This document shows positions 42,773 to 51,551 of a DNA stretch of 64,000 nucleotides, piece by piece. The notes under the pieces are model-generated. The model was not told the DNA's origin. It saw nothing but the letters and a program-made list of their open reading frames with translations, and did not search any database. Every line of letters begins with the position of its first letter. Position 1 is the stretch's first letter. The stretch comes from SG8-38 sp041576815 (GTDB lineage Bacteria > Myxococcota_A > Polyangia > Polyangiales > Houyiibacteriaceae), in the NCBI GenBank assembly GCA_041576815.1, contig JBFGKE010000010.1, forward strand, positions 1 through 64,000, given 5' to 3'. Made by a program: the position numbers and the translations under genes.

Positions 42773-43392
42773 GACACGTCTCCGAGGAAGTGCCCGATCA
42801 GCCGCGCACCAGCATGCTGGCTCTTCTCCGGGTGAAACTGACAGGCCAGCACGTTGTCTCGCGCGATCGCAGCGCAGAAAGGGCCGCCGTAGTCCGCCGT
42901 GGCCACGGTGAGGCGTTCGTCGTCCGGGACACAGCAGTAGCTGTGCACGAAGTAGTACCATGCTCGATTTTCGAAGACGGGGTGCGTGCTTCGAATCTGG
43001 TTCCAGCCGATGTGCGGAACCTTCAACCGGCGGCCGGCACCATCCCGGAGATCCGCGGGGAACCGCTCGACCTTCCCCGCGAAGATTCCGAGCCCTCGCT
43101 CTCCGGGCGCTTCTTCGCTCGAATCGAAGAGCGCCTGCATGCCGAGGCAGATGCCGAGGTACGGCCGGCCGCTGTCGATCCATGCACGCACGGCTTCGCC
43201 GATCTCGCCTTGAAGCACGTGTGCGCACTCCTTGAATGCGCCTTGCCCCGGCATGACGAGCCGATCTGCCCGCAGCAAAACATCCGGGTCGGCGCTGAGA
43301 ACGGGATCCGCGCCCGCGCGCTCGAATGCCTTCGCCACGCTGTGAAGATTTCCGAGGCCCAGATCGACGATCGCGACGCGCCCGGTCGTCAT
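42763..43392 (-). CDS. hisH: imidazole glycerol phosphate synthase glutamine amidotransferase subunit
   Basis: HisH delivers ammonia to HisF. Its 209 residues begin VAIVDLGLGNLHSV, with the oxyanion/phosphate segment VMPGQGAF. The Cys nucleophile is in LGICLGMQALFDSSEE, and His/Glu in ACQFHPEKSQHAG complete the triad. It overlaps hisB by four bases and hisA by ten, so translation is coupled along the operon. Confidence 0.97.
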   Translation of the reverse strand: MTTGRVAIVDLGLGNLHSVAKAFERAGADPVLSADPDVLLRADRLVMPGQGAFKECAHVLQGEIGEAVRAWIDSGRPYLGICLGMQALFDSSEEAPGERGLGIFAGKVERFPADLRDGAGRRLKVPHIGWNQIRSTHPVFENRAWYYFVHSYCCVPDDERLTVATADYGGPFCAAIARDNVLACQFHPEKSQHAGARLIGHFLGDVSWS

Positions 43393-43982
43393 TCGGTCAA
43401 CGTGCCCTTGGTCGACGGCACGCCGACGACTCTCGGGTCGATTTCGGTCGCTTGACGAAGCGCTCTCGCAAACGCCTTGAAGCTGATTTCGATCACGTGG
43501 TGAAGGTTCTCGCCCGCGTGCTGCCGCATGTGGAGATTGGACTGGCTTCCGCGCGCGAACCCTTCGAAGAACACCTCGGCGAGCTCGGAATCGAAGTCAC
43601 CGACTTTCGCTTTGGGCAGCGCGACCGCCCAGACGAAATAGGGCCGGCCCGAGAGATCGAGCGCGCAGGTCACGCAGGCCTCGTCCATCGGAAGCGTCGC
43701 CGAGCCGAAACGGCGGATCCCTACCTTGTCGCCGAGCGCTTGGGCAAAAGCTTGGCCGAGCGCGATCGCGAGATCTTCCGTCGTGTGGTGCCCGTCGATG
43801 TGCGTGTCACCGGACGCACTCACGTGGAGGTCGAACAGCCCGTGCTTCGCGAGCTGCTCCACCATGTGCGTGAGAAACCCGATCGGGGTCTGCACCTGGT
43901 ACCGGCCGCTGCCGTCGAGGTCGAGCTCCACGCGGATCTCGGTCTCTTTGGTTCGACGCTCTATCATCGCTTTTCGTCCCAT
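43389..43982 (-). CDS. hisB: imidazoleglycerol-phosphate dehydratase
   Basis: This monofunctional HisB dehydratase removes water from imidazole glycerol phosphate. In 197 residues it has the paired metal-binding segments of the duplicated fold: the His clusters in GFLTHMVEQLAKHGLFDL, DTHIDGHHTTEDLAIALG and NLHMRQHAGENLHHVIE. There is no histidinol-phosphatase domain, unlike enteric HisB. It opens the hisB-hisH-hisA-hisF block. Confidence 0.97.
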   Translation of the reverse strand: MGRKAMIERRTKETEIRVELDLDGSGRYQVQTPIGFLTHMVEQLAKHGLFDLHVSASGDTHIDGHHTTEDLAIALGQAFAQALGDKVGIRRFGSATLPMDEACVTCALDLSGRPYFVWAVALPKAKVGDFDSELAEVFFEGFARGSQSNLHMRQHAGENLHHVIEISFKAFARALRQATEIDPRVVGVPSTKGTLTE

Positions 43983-44043
43983 GACGTCGCTACCATAGCC
44001 CGGAAATCTTGCCGAGCTACCAGCCTAGGCGATGTTCGGCGGC

Positions 44044-44526
44044 CTAGCCCGACTTGATGCGCTCCAACACTTCCTCGAGCTTCGCCTGAAGCTCCGGATT
44101 GTCTGGCTCGTTTTGAAGCGCCATTTTGAGATTCAGCTTCGCCTGCGGCCAGTCCTCGGCCTTCATGGCGCGGTGCGCTCGCGTGAAGAAGGTTCGGGCC
44201 TTGCTGTTTCGCAGCACCACACCGCCCGGTGGGACCATCGTGCGTCGCTTTTCTTTCGCCCGGTCCTCCGAGTATCGGACGATGCCTTTTTCCAAACCCT
44301 CGTCGTAGATCTTGCGCTTGAGAGGATCGAGCAACACGCGGTACGCCTCGCTCGCGTGTTGGTAGAGGGCCGTGTGACGCTCGCTCTCCTCGGGCGAACC
44401 GATGAAGTTGTCCGGATGGTGCTCTCGCGCGAAACGATGAAACGCCGCGCGAATCTGGTCCGAGCTCGCGGTTCGAATGATCCCGAGCAGTGCGTAGTAG
44501 TCCGGTGTCGCCTCGGGTTTGGACAC
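44044..44526 (-). CDS. J-domain protein with TPR-like C-terminus
   Basis: The protein of 160 residues begins with a J-domain (YYALLGIIRTASSDQIRAAF), including the HPD triplet (EHHPDNF) needed to stimulate Hsp70 ATPase. It lacks the Gly/Phe, zinc-finger and substrate domains of DnaJ; instead it ends in a short TPR-like helical pair (AKLNLKMALQNEPDNPELQ). It starts three bases after the Hsp70 gene, so the two are a dedicated co-chaperone pair. Confidence 0.9.
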   Translation of the reverse strand: MSKPEATPDYYALLGIIRTASSDQIRAAFHRFAREHHPDNFIGSPEESERHTALYQHASEAYRVLLDPLKRKIYDEGLEKGIVRYSEDRAKEKRRTMVPPGGVVLRNSKARTFFTRAHRAMKAEDWPQAKLNLKMALQNEPDNPELQAKLEEVLERIKSG

Positions 44527-44529
44527 GTC

Positions 44530-46722
44530 TCAGCTCCCGAGCTTTGCCTCGTGCCGTTGCCGGAGCTGCTCGATCTCGTCCTCTGGAAGCTCGCCAATGA
44601 GCTTGATCGCGATTTGCTGTTGCTGCCCCGTGCCGACGTCCTGCGCCCGGACTTGGAGCGTGCCGTCGGCATCGATCATGAAGCGGACGGCGATTTGCAC
44701 CTTTCCGCGCGCCGCGGGACGCAGGCCGTCGAGCACTACCTCGCCGAGGAGCTGGTTCCCTGCGATCTGTCGCTCCTCACCCTGGCAGATCCGCACGACG
44801 ACGGTTTCCTGCCGGTCACGGGCCGTGGTGAACATCTTCGTCTGGCCGGCGGGGATGGCGGAGTTTCGGCGAATGATGTGCTCGCAGTACCCGTCGACGG
44901 TTTCGACCCCCAACGAAAGCGGCGTGACGTCGAGCAAAAGCGGCGTCGCGAGCCCGTCCGGCACCGCGACGGCGCCCGTGACCGTGTCGACGCTCTCGTC
45001 GAGGGCCGCCCTCAGCTCTCTCGGAGCGGAGCTCGCGAGGTTGAGCGGTGCGGGCGGCGGCCCGTCTTCGGGTGCTTGGGAGCCAAACACGTCTTCGCCG
45101 AGTTCCATCAAAAGTGAGGACTCCTCGTCGTCGCCCTCGACGCGCTTCGTCTGCGGCTCTCCGAGGTCGTCGAAGCCTTCGGCGCGCTTCGTGTTGGGCT
45201 CACCGATCTGCATGAGAAGCCCCGAAGCCTCGGCCATGCGCGTGGGCTGGAAATCGAGCGGATCGGCAGCCTCGGCCATTCGAGTAGGCTCGTGGTCGAG
45301 GGGGTCTTCCTGCGAGCGCGTGGGGATGTCGATCAGCTCGTCGTCGCGCGACGGGCCGCCGGCCTTTTCGAGCTGAACCGGCGGCGGCGGCGGCCCCTGA
45401 CCCTGCAGGGTGGCTTTCCGGGCCGCACGTGCCACAGGCGGTGGCGGAAGCGGCGGACGCTCGCCGACGTTGGTGACCTCTTCCTCGAAGTCCTCTGGTA
45501 CGGCCCCGTGCGCCCCCGTGTCGGGCTGCGCGACCTTTTTGAGCGCGACGCGCCCAAGCGCTGCTTTGCGCGCCGGCGCCGCCAGGTTCATCGCCTGAAG
45601 CGCCGCGCCCTGGGCTACCACGAGGTCCGGGTCGATGTTGACGAGCGGCTGGCGCCCGAAATACTCGGCCACCATTCGCTGAAGGAGGGGGATGCGAGTC
45701 GAGCCTCCGACGAGAATCACGTTGTCGAGCTGCGTCGGGCGAAGTCCCGCGGCTTTCATCGCGTCCTCGCACACGTCGAAGCTACGAGCGACCAACGGCT
45801 GGCACAGGCTCTCGAGCTGGTCGCGGGTGAGCGAGTAATCCAAATTCAGCGCGGCGCCGCCGTCGCCATAGGCGAGCTCTTCGATGCAGAGCTTCACATC
45901 GGGCCGATCGGAAAGCTGTATCTTGGCCCACTCGGCGGCGGCTCGAAGCCGCTCGTAGGCCTGGCGGTCCTGGTGCGCATCGTAGCGATGCTGTTCGAGG
46001 AACTGCGCCGCCATGTGGTCGGCCACGGCGTTGTCGACGTCGTCGCCGCCGAGGAACGTGTCGCCTGCGGTTGCCAGGACCTCGAAGACGTCGCCCGCCA
46101 ACTGGAGGATCGTGATGTCGAAGGTGCCACCACCGAGGTCGTAGACGGCAACGCGCTCGGTCGAAGTCTTGTTGTAGCCGTACGCCAACGCCGCCGCCGT
46201 CGGTTCGTTCAGGATGCGTAGAACCTCGAGCCCCGCGACGCGGCCTGCTGCTTTGGTGGCACTGCGCTGGAGCTCGTTGAAGTTCGCAGGCACGGTCACG
46301 ACGGCCTGACCGCATTCCTTGCCGAGGGACTGCTCGGCGACCTTCCGGACGTGCCTCAGCACGAACGCGCTGATCTCGCTCAGTGTGTAGGTCTCGCCGC
46401 GCGCGCTGACCAACACGCCGCCGCTCGGGCCCTCCGAAAGCTCGAAGGCAAAACGGTCCCTCGCCTCGTTGACCTCGTAGCTGGTGAACGGCCGTCCGAT
46501 GAGGCGCTTGACCGAAGAAACCGTGTTCTGAGCATCGAGGAGGCGGCGCTCTTTGGCCGCGGCGCCGACCAGAACGTCGCCACTCGGGTGAAACGAAACG
46601 ACCGACGGAATCAGGTTTTCACCGTTTTCGCTCGAGAGGACGCGCGCGCCGGAGGCATCCGCGACGGCCACCACGGAATTCGTCGTACCCAAGTCGATCC
46701 CAATGACGGGTCCGTTACTCAC
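44530..46722 (-). CDS. Hsp70-family chaperone with long linker insertion and no lid
   Basis: The nucleotide-binding domain (1-380) is intact: IGIDLGTTNSVVAV, VYDLGGGTFDITIL and VILVGGSTRIPLLQ. A normal DnaK has about ten residues between this domain and the substrate domain. Here about 205 residues (384-590), Pro/Glu-rich, are inserted before LLLDVTPLSLGVET. The beta substrate domain (about 595-715) is present, but the helical lid is reduced to about 15 residues. The insert carries near-repeats DPLDHEPTRMAEA (473-485) and DPLDFQPTRMAEA (487-499), plus EPNTKRAEG and EPQTKRVEG. It is probably a specialised Hsp70 and not the housekeeping DnaK. A J-protein gene follows at once. Confidence 0.9.
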   Translation of the reverse strand: MSNGPVIGIDLGTTNSVVAVADASGARVLSSENGENLIPSVVSFHPSGDVLVGAAAKERRLLDAQNTVSSVKRLIGRPFTSYEVNEARDRFAFELSEGPSGGVLVSARGETYTLSEISAFVLRHVRKVAEQSLGKECGQAVVTVPANFNELQRSATKAAGRVAGLEVLRILNEPTAAALAYGYNKTSTERVAVYDLGGGTFDITILQLAGDVFEVLATAGDTFLGGDDVDNAVADHMAAQFLEQHRYDAHQDRQAYERLRAAAEWAKIQLSDRPDVKLCIEELAYGDGGAALNLDYSLTRDQLESLCQPLVARSFDVCEDAMKAAGLRPTQLDNVILVGGSTRIPLLQRMVAEYFGRQPLVNIDPDLVVAQGAALQAMNLAAPARKAALGRVALKKVAQPDTGAHGAVPEDFEEEVTNVGERPPLPPPPVARAARKATLQGQGPPPPPVQLEKAGGPSRDDELIDIPTRSQEDPLDHEPTRMAEAADPLDFQPTRMAEASGLLMQIGEPNTKRAEGFDDLGEPQTKRVEGDDEESSLLMELGEDVFGSQAPEDGPPPAPLNLASSAPRELRAALDESVDTVTGAVAVPDGLATPLLLDVTPLSLGVETVDGYCEHIIRRNSAIPAGQTKMFTTARDRQETVVVRICQGEERQIAGNQLLGEVVLDGLRPAARGKVQIAVRFMIDADGTLQVRAQDVGTGQQQQIAIKLIGELPEDEIEQLRQRHEAKLGS

Positions 46723-46812
46723 ACTCGCCTACCCCCTCGAAAGGACTCCCCAAAACTCCCTTCTAGGATAACGCGTTGTTCCCCCGATTACACATTTCCA
46801 GGGCGATAAGCC

Positions 46813-49392
46813 CTAATTTTCCCCGACTTCTCCGGATTCTTCGAGCTCATCCTCTTCGCCCTCGGCCACCGGCTCGACGTCGACCACCTGCTCCCCTTCG
46901 CGGAGGCGGATGACCCGCACGCCTTGGGTGTTTCGGCCAGTTTCGCGGATCTCCCCGACGCGCGTGCGGATGACCTGGCCGCCGTTGGTGATCACCATGA
47001 GCTGGTCCTCCGGAGAGACGAGCCGGAGCTTCACGAGGGCCCCGTTTCGCTCGGAGGTGTCCATCGCGATGATGCCCTTGCCGCCACGGTTTTGAGGACG
47101 CCACTCCGGCACCTTCGTCCGTTTGCCGTAGCCGTTCGCGCTGACGGTCAAGACCTGCTGCTCGCCCTCGTCTTCGATGATGTCCATCCCGATGACGAAG
47201 TCGCCCTCGCGAAGATCGATGCCCTTCACACCCATCGAATCGCGTCCCATCGAACGCACGTCTTCGATGGGGAAGCGAATGCTCATTCCGTGCGACGTGC
47301 CGATCAAGACGTGTTGACCCGGCGTGACGATCCGCGCCGTCAACAGACCATCGCCCTCCCCGATGGCGACCCCGATGATGCCGGTCTGGCGGATGTTCGC
47401 ATATGCGCTCAAGTTGGTGCGCTTCACCCGGCCGCGGCGCGTGCACGTGAGGAGATAGCCATCCTCCACGAACTCTCGAATCGGCAAAATCGCGGCCACG
47501 CGCTCGTCCGGCTCCATGCCAACCAGGTTGACGACCGCCCTCCCCCGCGCCGCACGGCTTGCTTCGGGAATCTGGTAGACCTTCTTGAGATACGCCTTGC
47601 CCTTGTCGCTCAGAAACAGGACGTGCGCGTGTGCGTTGACGACGAACACCCAGCTCACGAAGTCCTGCTCCCGGGTGTCCATCGCCCTGAGGCCCTTGCC
47701 CCCGCGGCCTTGGGCACGGTACTCGCTGAGGGGTACGCGCTTGACATAGCCTGCATGCGAAACGGTCACGACGACCTCTTCATCGGGCACGAGATCCTCG
47801 ATCGAGATGTCGCCTTCGGCTTCGACGATTTCGGTTCGTCGCTCGTCCCCGTAACGCTCGCGGATCTCGTCGAGCTCTTTGACGATGACCTCGTCGAGCA
47901 GGGCCCGGTCGGCGAGGATCGCCTCGAGCTCGCCGATGAGATCACAAAGGTTGCCGTACTCGGTCGCGAGCTTTTCGCGCTCGAGCCCGGTGAGACGCGA
48001 GAGGCGCATCTCGAGGATCGCTTTGGCCTGCCGCTCGGAGAGGTAGTACTCGCCGCGCGCCTTGGCCTCTTCGATCTCGGATTTGGGACGACCCGCTCGC
48101 TTCACGAACTCTTCGAGACCAGTGAGCGCCAACTTCATCAGGCGCCCGCGTGCCTCGTCCGGATCCTTCGACGAGCGAATCGTTTGCACCACGAGGTCGA
48201 CGTCGGTGACGGCCATTCCCAGGCCCTCGACGAGCTCGCGCTGCGCTTTGGCTTGGCGAAGGTCGAAGCCGGTGCGCCGAACGACGACTTCGCGGCGGTG
48301 GTCGATGAAGTGGAGCAGCGTCGACCGGAGATCGAGCACCGCGGGCCGCTGGCCGACGATCGCGAGGCAGTTGTAGCCAAACGTGCTTTGCAGCGCCGTC
48401 ATTTGGTAGAGCTTGTTGAGCACGATCTCGCCGTGGGCGTCACGCTTGAGCTCGATGACGACCCGAAGGCCGTCCCGATCGGATTCGTCGCGGATGTCGC
48501 TGATACCCTCGAGCCGCTTGTCGCGAACCAGGTCGGCGATCTTCTTGAGCAGCTCGGCCTTGTTGACCTGGTACGGGATTTCGCTGATCACGATCATCTC
48601 ACGATCGGCCTTGCCCGGAAGGGCCTCGATGCTCGCCCGAGCCCGCATCACGATGCGGCCTCGCCCGGTGCGGTAGCCGAGGTGGATGCCCGCACGCCCG
48701 TAGATGTAACCGGCGGTCGGGAAGTCCGGGCCCTTCACCCCGAGGCGTCCCGATTCCTCGTCGTCTTCCATGATCTCGTCGACCGTCAGGTCGGGGTTGC
48801 CCATGAGGCGCACGGTGGCGTCCAAGACCTCGCGCAGATTGTGGGGCGGGATGTTGGTGGCCATGCCGACCGCGATGCCGCCCGACCCGTTGATCAGCAG
48901 GTTGGGAATCCGGCTCGGGAGGACGAGGGGCTCACTTTCGGAGTCGTCGAAGTTTGGGCCGAAATCTACCGTTTCCTTTTCGATATCGGCCAGCAGCTCC
49001 GACGCGAGCCGATGCATGCGGACCTCGGTGTACCGCATGGCTGCCGGGGGGTCGCCGTCGACCGAGCCGAAGTTGCCCTGCCCGTCGACGAGCGGGTAGC
49101 GCATGGAGAATTCCTGAGCCATCCGGACGAGGGCGTCGTAGACGGCGGTGTCGCCGTGGGGGTGGTACTTGCCGAGCACGTCGCCGACGATGCGGGCGCT
49201 CTTCTTGTACCCGCTGTTCCAGGCGACTTTCTGCTCGTGCATCGAGTAGAGAATCCTGCGATGGACGGGCTTGAGGCCGTCCCGAACGTCGGGAATCGCC
49301 CGCCCGATGATGACGCTCATGGCGTAGTCGAGGTACGACCGACGCATCTCGTCTTCGAGCGTCACCGGGTGCTTCTGTGGAGAATCCGCCAT
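46813..49392 (-). CDS. gyrA: DNA gyrase subunit A
   Basis: This is the breakage-reunion subunit of gyrase, about 859 residues from ATG 49392 (MADSPQKHPVTLEDEM). The catalytic Tyr lies in AAMRYTEVRM. The quinolone-determining region reads KYHPHGDTAVYDALVRMAQE, with Thr at the position of Ser83 of E. coli and Asp at 87. Six-bladed C-terminal repeats follow, with the GyrA box read as QGRGGKG, which supports gyrA rather than parC. An acidic tail ends the protein. An in-frame start 10 codons upstream (49422) is less likely. Confidence 0.96.
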   Translation of the reverse strand: MADSPQKHPVTLEDEMRRSYLDYAMSVIIGRAIPDVRDGLKPVHRRILYSMHEQKVAWNSGYKKSARIVGDVLGKYHPHGDTAVYDALVRMAQEFSMRYPLVDGQGNFGSVDGDPPAAMRYTEVRMHRLASELLADIEKETVDFGPNFDDSESEPLVLPSRIPNLLINGSGGIAVGMATNIPPHNLREVLDATVRLMGNPDLTVDEIMEDDEESGRLGVKGPDFPTAGYIYGRAGIHLGYRTGRGRIVMRARASIEALPGKADREMIVISEIPYQVNKAELLKKIADLVRDKRLEGISDIRDESDRDGLRVVIELKRDAHGEIVLNKLYQMTALQSTFGYNCLAIVGQRPAVLDLRSTLLHFIDHRREVVVRRTGFDLRQAKAQRELVEGLGMAVTDVDLVVQTIRSSKDPDEARGRLMKLALTGLEEFVKRAGRPKSEIEEAKARGEYYLSERQAKAILEMRLSRLTGLEREKLATEYGNLCDLIGELEAILADRALLDEVIVKELDEIRERYGDERRTEIVEAEGDISIEDLVPDEEVVVTVSHAGYVKRVPLSEYRAQGRGGKGLRAMDTREQDFVSWVFVVNAHAHVLFLSDKGKAYLKKVYQIPEASRAARGRAVVNLVGMEPDERVAAILPIREFVEDGYLLTCTRRGRVKRTNLSAYANIRQTGIIGVAIGEGDGLLTARIVTPGQHVLIGTSHGMSIRFPIEDVRSMGRDSMGVKGIDLREGDFVIGMDIIEDEGEQQVLTVSANGYGKRTKVPEWRPQNRGGKGIIAMDTSERNGALVKLRLVSPEDQLMVITNGGQVIRTRVGEIRETGRNTQGVRVIRLREGEQVVDVEPVAEGEEDELEESGEVGEN

Positions 49393-49557
49393 TGAAGTCC
49401 TGCTTCCGGCGCCACTCCCCAAAGCTCCGGCGCCGGCGCGAAGCTACCACGGGTGCACCCTTGCTGCACGCACTCGAAGAGCCGTAGAACTGCGGTTTTT
49501 TGGCTGCTTCGCGGGAAGTTTCGTAAACCCGAAACGAGGGCTTGGGCGAGACGGGAA

Positions 49558-50307
49558 ATGGACACAGCCATGCGCGATCTAGAGAGGATCGAAGAGCGCT
49601 CCTCGGACGAGAGTCGAGGGGTGCTGGTGCTTTCGGGCGTCGGCCTGCTAGCGGCGATCGGCGTCGTGGTGGCAGCCGTTGCAGCGCTCCCAGACGCCGA
49701 GGAACCGGCGACGAACGATCCGCTGCAAATGGTCATTCCAAGTGAGATCGAGGTGAGCGACGCGAACCCGACGATCGAGGAGCCGGTTCCCGACCCCGAG
49801 ATCGATCCCGAGACACTGAGCTTCCCGACTACGCTGGTCACGGACGACCGCCCAGAGGTCGCCGCGGCGATGGCGGCTGCTGCGGCAGAGCTTGCGCACT
49901 TGGACCCGCTCACCAATCCACCCCCGCGCTCGGATATCGCGGCGGGGCTGCCCGCCGCGGTGACCGCCGGGCCCGACCGCACCGTGGTCGAGATGGCCGT
50001 GGCGCGCGATCCTCTCGTCGCGGCCACCGTGCCCGACCGAACGCGACCTGCGCCCGCGGGACGCGAGGGGCGCTACACCCTGCAGGTGATCAGCTACCGG
50101 GAGCCGAACGAAGCCCACGTGTTCGCAAGCGGGCTGCGGAAGCGCGGTCACGCGGCGTACGTGACGACGGGGACGGTCGAGGGACGGGGCAAGCACTGGC
50201 GTGTGCGCATCGGCCCGTTCGAATCGAGGCAGCAAGCCCAGGCGTACCGAACGACGTTCGAGCGCGACGAAGGCATGAACACCTTCATCATCCGCAACAA
50301 AGACTGA
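49558..50307 (+). CDS. SPOR-domain cell-envelope protein
   Basis: The 249-residue protein has a short cytoplasmic tail, one membrane span at about 20-43 (VLVLSGVGLLAAIGVVVAAV), a long Pro/Asp/Glu-rich periplasmic linker and a C-terminal SPOR domain of about 75 residues (RYTLQVISYREPNEAHVFAS through WRVRIGPFESRQQAQAY). SPOR domains bind denuded peptidoglycan glycan strands at division sites, so a role near the septum is likely. The start is ATG 49558; an open extension of 35 residues upstream is basic and unconvincing. It is divergent from gyrA. Confidence 0.88.
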   Translation: MDTAMRDLERIEERSSDESRGVLVLSGVGLLAAIGVVVAAVAALPDAEEPATNDPLQMVIPSEIEVSDANPTIEEPVPDPEIDPETLSFPTTLVTDDRPEVAAAMAAAAAELAHLDPLTNPPPRSDIAAGLPAAVTAGPDRTVVEMAVARDPLVAATVPDRTRPAPAGREGRYTLQVISYREPNEAHVFASGLRKRGHAAYVTTGTVEGRGKHWRVRIGPFESRQQAQAYRTTFERDEGMNTFIIRNKD

Positions 50308-50675
50308 GCACGGGGCGAAGAAAATCGCGATACGGGGCTACGCCGGACGGGTCGGCTTAGGCGCTCACGCCAATCGGCGGTGGTTGCACGCATGGCCGCT
50401 TGGCACTTGCGACGCCGACTCCACCCCACATCGCATTTTTTCGTGGCCCTCCCTACGTCGACTCGTGTCGGAACTTAAATCCGTATACCGACGTCAACGG
50501 AGGAAAACTGCTCGGTATGGGCAGCACAGCGATTGGGGGGGAGCCTAGCCGTGAGTGGTCGTGTGGAGTTGGGGGCGAGCGGGTCCCAATCGCGAGCACG
50601 CCCGTGCCTAGCTGTTTTCCGGGGTTGCAGTCGCGTCTCACGGCCGCGTGGCCCGGACTTGCGTCTTTCCGGGGG
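50308..50675. other. 368-base stretch without a recognisable gene
   Basis: Reading frames here (for example plus-strand 50400-50693) are Cys/Gly/Pro-rich, match no family and have no good start site. Base composition is less uniform than in neighbours, with several short runs (gattgggggggagcc, aacggaggaaaac). I see no tRNA, 6S, SRP or RNase P signature. It lies between the stop of the SPOR gene and the convergent stop of the binding-protein gene, where both transcripts would end. Confidence 0.4.
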
Positions 50676-51488
50676 CTACGGGAGCTCTTCTAGCCAGCTT
50701 GGGTCCTCGAACCACTTTTGGCGGAGGGCCGAGAGGATGCCTGTGGCTTCGATTGCGTCGATGTAGTTGTCGATCAGATTGTAGAAGCGGGCGTCTCGGG
50801 CGGAAACGGCGATGCCCGTCGGCTCCACCGAAAGCGGCTCCTCCAGCGTGATGAGGCCTGCATCTGGGTTGCGGAGCACCGCAAGCGCGCATGCCTCCAC
50901 GTCGGCGACCATCGCGCTGGCCTTGCGGTCCATCACCATTTGAACGCCGGTCTCGTAGTCGTCGACTCGGATGATCTTGGCTTTCGGCATGTGCTTCTTC
51001 ACGAACGCCTCGCTGGTGGAGTTCTTCAGAGCGACGAAGATCACGTCGCGAGTATTGATGTCCTCGACGGTCTCTGCGCCTGCGAGGGCCTTCGAAGTCG
51101 TCACGAGCGACTTGCCCGACAGCATGTACGGGCCGACGAATAGAAAGTCTCTGGAACGCTCGGCCGTGATGTCGACTCCCGACATCACCATGTCGACCTT
51201 GCCCTGCTTCAGCGCGCCGAGAAGCTGGCCGAACGGCTTCTGCACGATCTCGAGCTCGAATCCCAGCGCATACGCGAGCCCTCTGGCAAGGTCGACCTCG
51301 AGGCCGATCATCTGTCCGGTCTTGCTCTTGACATTGAGCGGCGGCTGATTGGCAGACATCCCCACCCGTAGCGTCCCGCTCTTGATGACACGGTCGAGCA
51401 CCGGCGCTTGCGCCGTGACCGACGACGCAGTGAAAACGGTAAACGCGGCAAAAACGGCAATCGCGGCGAGACGAAGAGTTCGGTACAT
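50676..51488 (-). CDS. periplasmic amino-acid-type solute-binding protein
   Basis: This is an SBP_bac_3 family protein of 270 residues with a cleavable signal peptide (VFTASSVTAQA). Then follow the classical LRVGMSANQPPLNVKSKTG, GLEVDLARGLAYALG, KVDMVMSGVDITAERS and the late AIEATGILSALRQKWFEDPSW. Such proteins feed polar amino-acid ABC transporters or act as chemosensory binding proteins. No permease or ATPase gene is adjacent, so it is an orphan here. Confidence 0.92.
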   Translation of the reverse strand: MYRTLRLAAIAVFAAFTVFTASSVTAQAPVLDRVIKSGTLRVGMSANQPPLNVKSKTGQMIGLEVDLARGLAYALGFELEIVQKPFGQLLGALKQGKVDMVMSGVDITAERSRDFLFVGPYMLSGKSLVTTSKALAGAETVEDINTRDVIFVALKNSTSEAFVKKHMPKAKIIRVDDYETGVQMVMDRKASAMVADVEACALAVLRNPDAGLITLEEPLSVEPTGIAVSARDARFYNLIDNYIDAIEATGILSALRQKWFEDPSWLEELP

Positions 51489-51514
51489 TAAGCGTGCCTT
51501 TCTAGAGGGTGGGT

Positions 51515-51544
51515 CCCCTTTGTAAAGGGGTCAGGCACCTTTTT
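51515..51544. repeat. composite REP-like inverted repeat after the transpeptidase gene
   Basis: A perfect inverted repeat cccctttgtaaagggg (51515-51530) overlaps an imperfect one, aaaggggtcaggcacctttt (51524-51543). On the minus strand the element begins about ten bases beyond the stop codon of the transpeptidase gene. Its aaaaaggtgcctgacccc strand resembles the aaaaaggggacagtcccc core of the copies at 173-197 and 63651-63673. It may terminate transcription of the transpeptidase gene. Confidence 0.6.
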
Positions 51545-51551
51545 GAAAGGG

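Noticed and set aside
49120..49180. Thr at the Ser83-equivalent position of GyrA as a fluoroquinolone-resistance mutation
   Set aside because: Thr is the wild-type residue in several quinolone-susceptible bacteria, so it cannot be called resistance.
46924..49395. An 823-codon plus-strand open frame opposite gyrA
   Set aside because: It is the antisense shadow of gyrA, which has full family motifs on the minus strand. The shadow is rich in Arg/Asp/Val/His with no recognisable domain; long antisense frames are expected in GC-rich DNA.
50400..50693. A 97-codon plus-strand open frame in the gene-poor gap
   Set aside because: There is no ribosome-binding site, no family match, and an odd Cys/Gly/Pro composition; it also runs into the 3' end of the binding-protein gene.
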